Positions 1 to 11,430 of a DNA stretch of 64,000 nucleotides are shown piece by piece. Below the pieces are notes generated by a model. It was not told the origin of the DNA, ran no database searches, and saw only the letters and a program-made list of their open reading frames with translations. The first letter of the stretch is position 1. Every line of letters begins with the position of its first letter. Source of the stretch: Saussurea involucrata (taxonomy: Eukaryota; Streptophyta; Magnoliopsida; Asterales; Asteraceae); NCBI GenBank assembly GCA_033807775.1, contig CM066327.1:78188795-78252794 (forward strand), written 5' to 3'. The translations under genes and the position numbers were made by a program.

Positions 1-915
1 TTAGAAAATCTTTTGGAAAAAGAAAGAAAAGATTTTGCGGAAAAGAAAAATCTCTTTGAAAAGGAAAGTAAAACCCTTAAAAAGAAAAATATGAAAATTT
101 TCAAAGAGATTACTGATAAAAGAAAGTTTTTGGAAAAAGATTTTGAATCGGAACGCGAATATTTTGAAGATGCGATTCTTAATCTTACCAAAAGATTATC
201 TGGTTTATCAGCCGATATTATGAAGGATCAATTGATCAAATCTGATCTCCAAAAGAAATTTGATCTAATTTCTAAAGAGAAAAATGTTTTGATAAACAAA
301 GTCAAAGAACTTGAAGACGTCATTTTTAAATTTGATGTCTCAAAGCAGACCAGTCATAATTCTATCTTTCAGACTCCATTTGTTGATTCAAATGATTCTG
401 AATGTTCTTTTAAAACTACTTCAAGTTCAAGTGTTAAAAACATTCCTTCTAAACAATTTAATAGATCAACAGATTTCTCAAAAGATCAGATTCGTTCAAC
501 AAATCTCTTCTATAATCCTCTGCTTGATAAATCAGATAACAAAACAAATGTGCCTAAAGTTAATACTTCCAAACCTGAAGAAGTTCCAGTCTTCAAAAAT
601 GTGAAGATGGAATGGAGAGTCAAAGGCACAACAGTTCCAAAGAAAGATGTACCAAAATCATTTGCATCCACATCAAAAGCAAAGAGAAACAATACTCCGA
701 AAGGTAAATCTTCTGTTCCACCTAATCTTGTTTATTCTACAAATCATCTGATTAGGTTGGCACATAAGAAAATTTGTTGTTCTTACTGTGGATCAAATGA
801 TTTTGTACATAAAGATTATACTTCTTATTGGTACGGTACTTACAGTATTCCTTTTAAGAAATCTACACCTAACACACTAGGACCCAAGTGCCATTGGGTA
901 CCAAAAACTGCTTAA
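1..915 (+). pseudogene. Copia gag polyprotein, C-terminal part (truncated element)
   Basis: The frame is open from base 1 to the stop at 913-915, so the gene starts outside the window. The first ~100 residues are a Lys/Glu-rich coiled coil. A Ser/Thr/Lys-rich linker follows, then a zinc-finger-like CSYCGSNDFVHKDYTSYWYG around residues 258-277. The end, GPKCHWVPKT, is the usual tail of plant Ty1/Copia gag just before the protease. Protease, integrase, RT and RNase H are all absent downstream: the next recognisable parts are purine tracts and an LTR. This is therefore an internally deleted element. The family is not resolved beyond Copia. Confidence 0.75.
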
Positions 916-1566
916 TCTGTTTTGTAGGTTCTTCATGTGTTGTGCTGAATGTTACATATATACCACACACATGATTGATAACAGAAGAGAAGCGGTGATT
1001 TTTTTGAAGATTGTATGTACCATTAAGGGAGAGTAAAAAGACATTTGGCTTCTGAACAATTCAGTTCAGGACCCGTACTTCAAAGACTAAGACTTCTAAA
1101 CAAATCAGTTTAGAGCTCATACTTCTCAGGTGATATCCTTAACTGTTACATCTTTTTGTTTCAAGGAACAAGTGGTGAAAGGTAACATTGCATTATGTTT
1201 TATTTCTATTGAATTTGAAAGTTTGAACCTTTACAAATTTAATTCAATGAAATGAAAATTTTCAATTTTCATTCAATGAATAAAATGTGTGTCAAGGATG
1301 ATTTTTCAAGTAATTTTGTATTATCTGAGTTATATTTGTTTCATCTTTCACTCCTGAAATAAATCGAAAGGTTAGCAAAACATGAATGAAATTATGCTGA
1401 ATACTCAAAATTATGGAATTCTGCACTTATATAGAATATAATGCTAAAAAAAGTTAGAATGATGGATGGAAACGAAAATATGGGAGAAGCACTATGTTTT
1501 AGAACCAAGTGATTGAGATGCATCAAAGAAACAAATAAAAATCATTTAGTTTTAAAGTTTGTACCT

Positions 1567-1842
1567 GTGGCCTTTCTGGTTTGGGAAAGTAAGTCCTAAG
1601 GGGTGCTCGACACCTAGTCCCTAAGATCAACTGGTCTGGGATCGGCTGACCCAAATCCTGCTATAGAACCAGATAGAAAGTCATGTTCTACTGGTACAAA
1701 TGAGTTTAAGATATATCGATGTGGCCTTTCTGGTTTGGGAAAGTAAGTTCTAAGGGGTGCTCGACACCTAGCACCTAAGGCCAACTGGTCTGGGATCCGC
1801 TGACCCAAATCCTGCTATAGAACCAGATAGAAAGTCATGCTT
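1567..1842 (+). repeat. Tandem duplication, 154-bp period (2 copies)
   Basis: Two ~122-bp blocks start with GTGGCCTTTCTGGTTTGGG at 1567 and 1721 and end with ACCAGATAGAAAGTCATG. They differ at only a few positions and are separated by a ~32-bp linker. A short minus-strand reading frame over them (1614-1808) is a by-product of the duplication. Confidence 0.85.
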
Positions 1843-1876
1843 AACGGTGTATCTTATTCTTACTAATATTTTTGAT

Positions 1877-2073
1877 TAAAAGATGCCAATGTGCACAAAA
1901 TCAAAAGATGCCAATGAGCACAATATCAAAAGATGCCAATGAGCACAATATCAAAAGATGCCAATGAGCACAAAATTAAAAGATGCCAATGAGTACAAAA
2001 TCAAAAGATGCCAATGTGCACAAATTAAAAGATGCCAATGTGCACAAAATCAAAAGATGCCAATGAGCACACA
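1877..2073 (+). repeat. Minisatellite, ~25-bp unit, about 8 copies
   Basis: The unit AAAAGATGCCAATGAGCACA plus a variable 4-6 nt is repeated head to tail. Variants are GAGCAC/GTGCAC and AAAATC/ATATC/AAATT. It lies between the gag tail and the purine tracts of the truncated Copia element. Confidence 0.85.
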
Positions 2074-3025
2074 TCTCTTGAAACTTGGGAAAAATACAAA
2101 GTCGCGATAAACCCGTAAATTTGTGAAAATCCTGATTTTGGACAAATAGTGTGAGTAGAGCAAAGTATTCTTATATGTTTTAGAATTGCATATGCTTGTA
2201 GCTAATCATATTTCGCATGCTAGCACACCAAATAGATTTAATAAAGGGGTTGAAACTGAACATTTTTAACTTGATATGCAATGATGTATTGTTCTTGAAT
2301 CCAAACACATGCATTTGATTTCATTTGATTGAAAAATCTGATATACTTCATTAAGTTGAATTTCTTTTGTAATGTTTTCAAATGATCAAATGTTAGTAGT
2401 TATAAAATGTAGTTCAATGAATTTTATTATCCTTGTATAAATGTTTTCATTAAAGCACTGTACTTGAAATGAATATTTTTAATGAAATATATGCATACTT
2501 TCAGGGGGAGAAAACAAATTGCTCCAGAATTCTTATTTTGAGGGGGAGCAAGGTTATTCATTAAGGAGGAGATTGTTAGTAATACTCAGAGACGCGACTG
2601 AAATTGAAAAAGGTTTTTGATGATCATGATGCTCACATTCATCAAAAAAGGGGGAGAAATGTTTAATTCAATTTCATGTCGAAGACAATTCAAGGTCAAA
2701 GAGATGAAGATAGTTTTTGAAGAAGATTGACTTTACATTGTGAAAGACAAAGATGTTTTCGAATCACTCATATATGGATTCGGATTGCTCAAAGTTGAAG
2801 TTTTCGGATCATGTGAAGTCTGAAGTGTTTTTGAATATGGTTATCTTAGATCTGAGAGACTCGGATTGTGCTTACACCTAAATATTTAAAAATGTGAAGG
2901 CTTCGCATCCTTGTGTAGATTCAACTGTTTGAAGAGTGCCAAAGCTTCAACGTTCAAAGCGGTCAAAGATCAAGTGTTGAAGATTGTTGCCATTTTTTTT
3001 AAATCTTGAATCCAAAGGGGGGGAA

Positions 3026-3373
3026 TGTTAGAGCATTATTGTATTCAAGATTTATTGTAAAGTCTTGTATAATGTCAAACATTGTAAAGTCAAAGTATTA
3101 GTCAAAATAGTCAAAGTCATGTAAAGTCAAACTAGCTTTAGTGTTTAAAGCTTTGTAATTAGGAGATATAAATAGGTTTTGTAAAGCTTAGTTTGTAAGT
3201 AAGTCTCAAGGAAGTCATTAGTTAATGATCATAATTGTAATATCAAGAGAGTAATTATAGAGAGAGAAGTGAGAGCATTCTAGAGAGAGAAAGTGCATCA
3301 ATCATATGTAATCTCTATTATGTTCAAGATAAATGGATGATTTGATGATTACCTAATAGAAAATGGTTTTACA
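3026..3373 (+). mobile_element. Copia 3' LTR of the truncated element
   Basis: The purine tract AAAGGGGGGGAA (3014-3025) is followed directly by TGTTAGAGCATTATTG, a canonical TG LTR start. A TATA box (TATAAATAGG) is at about 3169. The right end is placed at TTTTACA (3373) only because it gives a CA terminus; no second LTR is present to confirm it. Internal AAAGTCAAA motifs recur. Confidence 0.55.
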
Positions 3374-4485
3374 AAATATAACTCCACATTAAAAGTAATA
3401 GCATACCTTTGATAAATCTCTAGGGGTTTGAAGAAGTTGTGGAGAAATTATCAACCATATTTTGAAACCTAGTTCATAAAATATTTTCAAAATATAGCCA
3501 TGGCTGCAGCACCGGTCTTTGATCGAGTTGGAACCCTTAAAACTTGAAGGGTCTTGAAGAGCATACCTCGAAATTAAATATGAAGACATGTGAAATGGAA
3601 ATGGATATCTCTAAGGTTTTGACAACCTATGAAATCAAAAGATCAGGGACGACTAAGCAAAAGAAATATGCAACGGAAAACACAAAATCACAAGTAAGCT
3701 AATAAAGAAAATTGATTTAAAAGTAGAGGATTACCCAAAAGAAATCAGATACAAAATGTGATTCTATTCCCTGAATTTGATATCTGAGCAGATGGGGTTG
3801 CAATAAAGTATAAAACCTACATCAAAATCGGAAATCAGAAATCACATACAGAACGTGATTCAAGACACACCTCACAGACTAAACTCACATTTCATAATGG
3901 TGGGTTGTATCACTCTGAGGGTTGAAAGAATTCAAGAACTTCTTCACAATCTTTTGTTCTTCAACAATCCTATAAATAATCCAACAATGTATAAGAAAAT
4001 AAAACCAGAAAATAAAACAAAATGTTGGTTCCATCGTTTGCTTTTTCTAGGGTTTCAAATCAAGATCTATCAATAAATAAGAGGAAATTCGGGGAAGATT
4101 GATAAGAACATACCTAAATTAAACAGGAAGCGATGGAGATTGGAGAAGCAGATGGAGAGCACCAATTCGATTTTAGGATGAAAGTAACTTCGAACGTGAA
4201 GTCTTGGAGAAATAGCTGGGACGTACTCTAGGTATGGGGAGTATGGTTTCACGTTTTGTTCTAGAAGGAAGTGATTTCAGGAAGGAGTATGGTTGCAGCG
4301 TACTCTAGGTATGGGGAGGTCAGAAAGCAATCAAAGCATGGCTGAGGTAATGGATGGTGTAAATCAAAAGGTTTTCAGCTTGTATATCATGCATAATAGG
4401 TTGTAATTAAGAGTTTTTTGAATTCTATGTATTAAATGATGGTACCTCATGTTTAAAAATTTGTCTTTAAGACATTTTGTCTAAA

Positions 4486-4488
<3 letters not shown>
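3374..4488. other. Unassigned intergenic DNA
   Basis: No recognisable gene. On the minus strand three G|GTATG(C/T)-type donor-like sites occur (about 3404, 3566 and 4111), and a 66-codon minus-strand frame (3389-3589) runs into the first of them. A degraded spliced gene is possible, but the translations match nothing I know. A short phrase, GTACTCTAGGTATGGGGAG, occurs twice (about 4213 and 4299). Confidence 0.3.

Positions 4489-4519
<31 letters not shown>
4489..4519. repeat. (TA)n microsatellite
   Basis: About 15 TA units flank the left side of the 4526-4750 foldback. Confidence 0.9.
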
Positions 4520-4520
<1 letters not shown>

Positions 4521-4525
4521 CCTTA

Positions 4526-4750
4526 GGTTCAATAGAGAAGTGCAAATATTTAGAGAAATAGAGAAGTAAAAAAACACGGGACCGTTCATATATGAACGTT
4601 CATATATAAACAGTCATATATGAACGTTCAGATATGAACGTTCAGATATGACTGTTATATGAACGTTCATTTATGACTGTTTATATATGAACGGTCCCGT
4701 GTTTTTTTACTTCTCTATTTCTCTAAATATTTGCACTTCTCTATTGAACC
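4526..4750. mobile_element. Foldback/MITE-like element inside a (TA)n tract
   Basis: A 68-bp arm at 4526-4593 is perfectly inverted at 4683-4750; it begins GGTTCAATAGAGAAGTGC. The ~90-bp centre is a tandem of AACGTT-centred palindromes (GAACGTTCATATAT variants). (TA)n lies immediately on both sides, so the element appears to have targeted a TA microsatellite. It has no coding capacity. Confidence 0.8.
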
Positions 4751-4753
4751 TTT

Positions 4754-4756
<3 letters not shown>

Positions 4757-4814
<58 letters not shown>
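4757..4814. repeat. (TA)n microsatellite
   Basis: About 28 TA units to the right of the foldback. It is followed by TATAGGGTTAGG, a junction similar in style to the other TA-flanked elements in this window. Confidence 0.9.
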
Positions 4815-4818
<4 letters not shown>

Positions 4819-5059
4819 TAGGATATTAAAGAGACCCCACCATTCTAACAAACCATTCAACCATCATCTCTACCATTCATTATAGATCTACGGACAAGAT
4901 TACCTCCTGATTTTACTGAATATTATTAATTAAGTAATATTCATTATTTCCTAAAAAATGTAGCGAACAGGGCATTTTGGGAATTTCATCTGAGGAATCG
5001 AAACCGATATCCATGGAAGGTTTGATTCGTGAAAATTAAAATCCCTAAATTAATAGGAG

Positions 5060-5287
5060 AGATAAAACTTCTTTAGGCGCACGATTTTGAAAACCAATGA
5101 TAGTCGAGTCTGGGTGAAAGAGGTCTATGAGGGATGTAGCATAGACGTAGACGGTCACTCGTTTCCTTTGTGTTTGTTCCCTATGGGAATGGGGGAATTT
5201 GATGTGGTTCTAGGAATGGATTGGTTACCGGAGAACGATGCTAGCATGGTGTGTAATAAAAAGTTGATTCGTATAGCCTTGCCTTGC
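5060..5287 (+). pseudogene. Ty3-gypsy retropepsin fragment
   Basis: The plus-strand frame from 5087 contains FDVVLGMDWL followed by a short C-terminal segment. This is the conserved end of the gypsy aspartic protease domain. The catalytic DSG and everything else are missing, so this is a relic. It is on the strand opposite to the large gypsy element and abuts the broken end of that element's LTR, so it marks a rearrangement or an older element. Confidence 0.6.
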
Positions 5288-6407
5288 ACATTCCACATTA
5301 ATCAAATATAATGCTAGTGCCTATGGACCCATTACACTTACTAACATACGTGCATATTACTTAAACACATAACATCTCGCATCATACTCTCAGTCGAGTT
5401 ATATTTATATTTGTACTATAAAATCCAAATATGCTTCGTAATCATAAAATATTTTAACAGTACAATTTTACACGGAAATATAACAGAAAACTTGTCCAGT
5501 ACAATTAATCCGGAATCAAGTCCGGAATTCTATCCGGAAACTAAATCCAGAACATCTATCCGGAAATACCCGGAAAACAAAGTAATCTGGTACAATCCGG
5601 AAAAAGTATCCGGACTCAAAGTTCGGAACCATCCGAGAATTACTCTGGTATCCTATCCGGAAACTATCTGATATCCGGAATCAATCCGGTATCTAGTACA
5701 ACCCATTCGGACACCTATCCAGAATCCAGAACAATACGGTATCCGGTAAAATCGTCCGGAATCCGGAAGCATCCGGTATCCGAAAATATCCGGAAAACAT
5801 CAGGAATCCAGAACAATCATCTTCCGGATTCATCCAATTTTTACCCAGTTCAATCATATTCTACCCAGAACTTCAAAAATCAATTTGTATTCACTTTTCA
5901 AATATACCATTTCAATTTCACATATATCAATTTCACATATGGGTATTATCAAGTAAAAACAAGCAGATGAACTCACCTGATGAGACTTCGAACTCAGTGT
6001 TTGCAACCCAAATCGATTCACCTTCAAACTTCACACTAACTACTCAGCACCTAATCAAATCAACTTAATTTGATTATTGATTCTTCAAGAGATTGAATGA
6101 TTGGTCATCAAATTCTTACCTGAACAACTTAGAACTCGGAAAACTTTCTCTGAAATGGAACCGACTTCAAAACATACAATCAAGATAAGTCCCAAATTCT
6201 CAGCCGACTCATTCTTTTTTATACAAAATCAACTTTCAACAATTGACAATTTCCACCCCAAAGTTCATAATTCATAATTATCTTAAACTTTGGGTCAATT
6301 ACACTTTCGACCCCTCAAATCTTAAATTTTGACATAACGCTTATATTAACCTCTTCTAATATTATAAACGTTCCCTCGTACAGAATATGAAATTTCAGGA
6401 TGTTACA
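5288..6407 (-). mobile_element. Truncated 3' LTR of the gypsy element
   Basis: Collinear with 26949-28106, the proximal part of the intact LTR, with scattered substitutions and small indels. The homology stops at about 5288, where a protease relic of another gypsy begins. The missing part corresponds to 26071-26948. Confidence 0.85.
5500..5835. repeat. TCCGGA/ATCCGG motif array in the gypsy LTR
   Basis: CCGG cores embedded in TCCGGAA, ATCCGGT or GTCCGGA recur at least 15 times at irregular 8-30 bp spacing. The same array is present in the other LTR (27155-27515). Confidence 0.85.
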
Positions 6408-6420
6408 AATCTCCCCAACT
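6408..6420 (-). promoter_or_regulatory. Polypurine tract of the gypsy element
   Basis: Minus-strand AGTTGGGGAGATT directly precedes the LTR start TGTAACATCC. A short GAGGACGAAAT box just upstream is typical of chromovirus 3' ends. This fixes the orientation of the element. Confidence 0.85.
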
Positions 6421-6449
6421 TTAAAATGATTTCGTCCTCAAAATCGAAT

Positions 6450-8003
6450 CTATTCAAACAAGTGAGGATATATATTCCTCATATCTTCCTCCGTTTCCCA
6501 AGTCACATTTTCACCTCTATGATGTTTCCATTGCACTTTAACCATGACCACTTCCTTATGTCGTAACTTCTTAGTCGTTCTCTCTAAAATTGCTTCTGGT
6601 TCCTCTACGCAACGACTCTTCTCGTCCACTCTTATTTCAGAAAGTGGTATAACATTTTCCTCTTCGTCTAAGTATTTCAGAAGATAACAGACATGGAAGG
6701 TATTATGGATTCCTTCCAATTCAGGTGGAAGATTCAACTGATATGCTTGAAGTCCAACTCTTTTAGTTATAGTGAAAGGTCCTAGAAAACGAGGACTCAG
6801 CTTTCTACGTTTTCCAAATCTTATCACACCCTTCCATGGGGATACCTTTAGCATCACACGCTCCCCAATCTTGGAAATCTTTCGGCTTTCTTTTCGGTTC
6901 GGCGTAACTCTTTTGTCGATCTTGAGCCGCCTTCATATGTTTCTGAACTTCTTTCACTTTATCGGCCATTTGTTGTACAATTTCAGGACCAACAAATTGT
7001 TTTTCTCCAGCTTCTAACCAACACACTGGAGTTCTACATTTCCGTCCATACAAGGCTTCGAAAGGTGCTCTTCTAATACTGGAATGATAACTATTGTTGT
7101 ACGCAAACTCCACTAAGGGTAAATGAGTATCCTAGTTACCTCCAAAATCAATCACACAAGACCTGAGCATATCTTCCAAAGTCTGAATGGTTCTTTCACT
7201 TTGCCCGTCCGTTTATGGATGATAAGCAGTGCTCAAATTCACTCTTGTGCCCAATTCTTCTTGTAGTGACTGCCAAAACCTTGAAGTAAATCGGCTGTCA
7301 CGATCAGAAACTATAGACACGGGTATACCATGTCTTGACACCACTTCATCGATATATAACTTGGCTAGCTTATCTATTGGTGAAGCTTCCTTCATTGCCA
7401 AGAAATGAGCACTTTTGGTTAAACGATCCACGATTACCCAGATAGTATCGTTACCTTTCAACGTCCTTGGTAACTTAGTCACAAAGTCCATGGTAATCTT
7501 ATCCCATTTCCATTCAGGAATTTCCAAAGATTGTAGACTCCCATAAGGTCGTTGATGTTCAGCCTTTACCAACGAACATGTCACACATTTCTCTACACAT
7601 TGTGCCACATCTAACTTCATAGCTGGCCACCAATAGTGTAGTTTCAGATCTCTGTACATCTTAGTACTACCAGGATGTATAGAATATTTGGACTTATGGG
7701 CGTCTTCAAGAATGAACTCTCGGTTTCCTCCCACCTTTGGCACCCAAACGCGGGCTTGGAACAGTTTGATCCCGCGACCATCGTCAGTCAGTTGAAGACG
7801 TTGTTTGACCATGACTTCCTCTTTCATATTTTCTTCTAATAATGCTTTCGATTGTGCCACTTTGATTCTTTCAATCAGACTCGATGTCACATCAATCCAG
7901 GCGTTAGTCGTTTTCAAGCATCCACTATATTACTTTCTACTTAAGGCATGAGCCACAACATTTTCTTTAACAGGATGGTAATGCAATTCACAATCATAAT
8001 CCT
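6450..8003 (-). pseudogene. Gypsy integrase with chromodomain-like C terminus
   Basis: From 8003 leftward, a short RNase H tail (ends HALSRK) is followed by the integrase. The zinc H2C2 region and GSTKMYRDLKLHYWWPAM precede the catalytic core (DKITMDFVTKLP, then IVSDRDSRFTS) in the frame 7917-7213. The reading then shifts: 7113-6805 holds MEFAYNNSYHSSI and the GRKCRTP box, and 6857-6450 holds FLGPFTI plus a tail, VKVQWKHHRGENVTWE, ending YPHLFE. That tail is the chromodomain-type end of Tekay/Del chromoviruses. At least two frame breaks make it non-functional as one protein. Confidence 0.85.
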
Positions 8004-8969
8004 TGTTGATCCAAACCCTCAGTGATTTGATAATGACTCTCTAAAAATCACTTAGTGAAAACTGTAAGTAGACAATATGTATAAGTGTTTCACTATCACT
8101 GATAAAGTATTAAGTCTGTTTCAGTACCGCTGATAGGAAACTCAAGTTATTTGTTACGTTATGTGACACTGTTCATCAATAGGACCTGAGCATGTTCAGT
8201 CTTGTTGATGATCGTTGATAATCTTAGTTGTTTACTTATGTTCCCTGAAGACAAGTTTCACGTCAACAATGTTCTATGCTGAAGTCAAAGATCAAGCCAA
8301 AAAACCAGCGACAAGTCTACTAATGAACTGATGTGGATATCAGCGAAGCCAAGATTTGTCCACTCAACGTGAAGTTTCAAGTAAAAGACTTCAGTGAACG
8401 CTGAACTTTATCACTCACTGAAAAAGATCTATTCAGCGAACGCTGATCATGAAGTTTCCTCTACAAGTTACTTTTGTCTTTCCTCCTTGCACGCCTCCGT
8501 ACGAAAATGTCAGAATGGACATCCCTTTTGTCCAGAATCGTACAACCAACTCTGATTCTACACTATTCATCATGCGGCTACTAGGTTGTCTATAAAGGTC
8601 AAACCATGCAACCAATCAGCTGCTGCCACGTGTAAAGTTGTACTGATATGCATTAAATGCATGCAGTATATAAAGGAAACCCTACTTCAGAAATGAAGTG
8701 CTCGGCCATCTCCTTCTTACTATTTATGTGTGGTAGAATATTAGTCTTTAATATTCTTATTTTCTCTCTATCTTATTTCTAAGTGCAAGAACATCTTAGT
8801 GATACTCTTAACTTGTTTACATTAGGTTTATTCCTTAATCTTGTTCCGCAACAAGTTGTAAATTGTTTGATACATATCAATAAACAATTTAGAAAAGTAA
8901 AATCCGTGTGTTTGTATTCAACCCCCCCCCCCCCCTTCTACAAACTTGTATAACCCTCCGGGACCAACA
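8004..8969 (+). mobile_element. 5' LTR of Copia element 1
   Basis: 966 bp, TG...CA. It contains a TATATAAAGG box at about 8671, a 14-base C run near the end, and repeated CGCTGA/TCAGCG motifs. A 60-codon minus-strand frame here (8433-8615) is repeated in the other LTR and is not taken as a gene. Confidence 0.9.
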
Positions 8970-8971
8970 AG

Positions 8972-8983
8972 TGGTATCAGAGC
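8972..8983 (+). promoter_or_regulatory. Primer binding site (initiator tRNA-Met type)
   Basis: TGGTATCAGAGC lies two bases after the LTR end. This is the standard plant Copia PBS complementary to the 3' end of initiator tRNA-Met. Confidence 0.92.
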
Positions 8984-9051
8984 AGATTGTTTAATCTCAT
9001 AAACAAGATCTTGCTTATACTAATCTTTTCTCTTCCTTGCTATTTTCCATA

Positions 9052-11430
9052 ATGGCTAACACCACAAACACAAACTACATTGACAATGGTTTTCTTGCAA
9101 AACCCCCTAGATTTTCCAAAGATAACTTTAATCTGTGGAAAAATAGGATGATGCTCTTCTTAGAATTTGTAGACCCTACTATGCCCCATTACATTGAAAA
9201 TGGTCCATATATTCCTGTTAGAATTGATCCTGAAGTTCCAGACACTACTACTAGAGCTGCCATTCCTAAAAGAATCATTCCTAAGGAAATTCACAATTGG
9301 TCTGATGAAGACAAGAAGAAAGTGGCTATCAACACTAAGGCCAGCTTCATTCTTTCCATGGCTCTTCCTGACGAACTCTACCATTCCGTCATGAACCTGA
9401 AAACCTCCAAAGCCATGTGGGACACAATCTGTGTTCAATATGAAGGTACATCTAAAGTCCAGGACTCAAGAAAAATCAACCTGGTAAGACAGTACGAAAG
9501 CTTCATTTGGGGTAAGAATCATTCTCTCTCTGAAATACATCAGCGGTTTAACTGTTTAACTATTGATCTAAAAACCGTTGGTAAGGAATATTCTAACTTT
9601 GAGATCCTGACAAAGTTCTTAGAATGTTTACCTGAAAGCTGGGACAGTTATTCAAGGTGTCTTAAGCTATCAAAGGATCTAAAATCTATGACTCTCTCTA
9701 CCATATTTGGCACTATGCTCAATCATGAGTAGTCGTGTCATCTTAAGAAGAATCTTGTAAAAGATTCCAAGAGCACCCCTGTTGCTTTACTCTTAGAGTC
9801 ACCTTCCACTCAGCGATCATCTATCACTATCACTGAGTTGGAAACTAACTCTGAATGCTCATCAGATGTTGAATCTTCAGATCTTGATGAAACTCTGGCA
9901 CTCTTGGCTAATAAGTTCAGGAGATTCACCAGAAAGAGTAACTTCAGAAGGAACAAACCCCTTGCACTAACTGACAAGCCAAAAACATCAATCCCTGTTG
10001 ATAAGGCTACTGCTACCTGCTTTAACTGTCAGAAAGTAGGACACTTTGCAAGTGAATGCAGGTCAAAGAAAGTCTTTAAACCCTCAGCTTTCTCCAAGAA
10101 ATCCTCTAACCCCAGGGCTAGAGATGACAAGTATCAAAAGCTGAAAGAAAAGTATGCAAAGATAAAAGGCTTTAAGAAGAAAGGCAAAGGCCTAATGGCT
10201 GACTTTGACTGGGCTGCCTTTGATGAAGAAGAATCATCTGACTCTGAAGATGATGATGAGGCCAATCTCTGCCTCATGGCAAAAATTGAAGAAGAGGAAG
10301 AAAATTCTGACATTCCCTCTACTTCAACCTCTACCACTAAAGTATCAACTTCTTTCTTTACTAATATTTCAGTTATTGATGAAGCTGATAGTCTTCGGAA
10401 AATCGATCTACTGACTATGAATTTATATGATGCCATGAATGGCAAATCCATAGTTGAAAATCAAAACCTTGATCTCGCTGAACAGCTTAAAAACTGTCAC
10501 CTGCAAATAGAAAATCTTTCTAAAATTGAAGAGGATTTAAAAGATCAGGTCCATATAAATCAACTAGTCAAAATCGAACGTGAAGAAGTTATCGCTGCAT
10601 TAAAAGCTGAAAAGGCTACTGTTGAAGGATGGTGTAAATCCTCAACAACGATCACTAAGATAATAAAGTCTCAGATTCCCCTGAGTGACAAACGTGGTCT
10701 TGGTTATAAAGCTGATACGCTAGAACCAACCACTGATCGTTCCATGCTTAATTTTGGAACTTTCGTATCCTCAGTCCCTGACACTTACTCATCTCAGTGT
10801 TCCTCGTCAAAAACTCCCATCCCTTAGGAAAAACATACCTTAATCTCTAAAGGAAAAGAAAAGGTTTTCAACCAAAAACCTCAGAAGGGTGCCTTTGTAC
10901 CTAAGTTGAATGCTTCTAAAGCTTCAGTGACTTATCCCTCTACTTCTAAGAACAAGATCCCTGGATTTATTCAGCGATCTACTCCTAGAATCAGAGTGGA
11001 TGTAATTGGTAAGAAATCTGAAGAACTGATTGTTCCTCCTATTTCCAATACCAAAGGTATACTTGGTACTGGCCCTGCTCATTTAAAATTATCAGCTAAG
11101 CATGCAAATGGTCCTAAAGCTACTTTTAGCTATAGGAAATGTTATCACTGTGGACTTACGGATCACATTGCTAGTAAGTGCCCCACAGCCACCAAAGCTG
11201 AAAAGTTAGCTAAGGTGAAGATCAATGCCCCCGAGGCAAAGAAGACTAATCCTGGTGAAAATCAGGTTATTAAGGTGAAACCTACCACTGAGGTTAAGAA
11301 ATTAACCAAAGTGAAGACTAGTTCTGAAGTTGAATCTTCAAATGCTGCGAAGATTGTTGAACCTTCCACTTCCTCTACCCCCACTGACAAGTGTGGGTCC
11401 ATGGTGAAATGGGTGCCCAAGTTAAACTAA
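9052..11430 (+). pseudogene. Copia gag of element 1, two nonsense codons
   Basis: The start is ATGGCTAAC at 9052, matching the element 2 start (an in-frame ATG also lies upstream at 9037). One frame continues to 11430 but is cut by TAG at 9730-9732 and TAG at 10825-10827, where element 2 reads through. Domains in order: DUF4219/UBN2-type gag (NYIDNGFLAKPPRF, LWKNRMMLF), an acidic/Ser linker, a CCHC knuckle CFNCQKVGHFASEC at about 10018, a coiled coil, and a second CCHC, CYHCGLTDHIASKC, at about 11140. The second stop lies just after a Ser-rich stretch. Confidence 0.88.

Larger units (their letters stand above)
916..3025 (+). other. 3' spacer of the truncated Copia element, no coding capacity
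   Basis: AT-rich non-coding DNA between the gag stop and the 3' LTR. It contains two tandem repeat blocks (listed separately) and several purine tracts of the PPT type: GGGGGAG at about 2505, AGGGGGAGCAAGG at about 2540, GGGGGAGAAA at about 2650, and the LTR-adjacent tract at 3014-3025. Multiple polypurine tracts upstream of the 3' LTR occur in other plant Copia elements. No pol remnant can be seen, so pol was lost as a block. Confidence 0.55.

Noticed and set aside
8433..8615. A 60-codon minus-strand frame conserved at 22134-22316
   Set aside because: Conserved only because both lie in LTRs of the same element; no start context or known motif.
8972..8983. tRNA-like sequence
   Set aside because: Only the 12-base primer binding site; no cloverleaf nearby. 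No tRNA or rRNA gene was recognised in the window.
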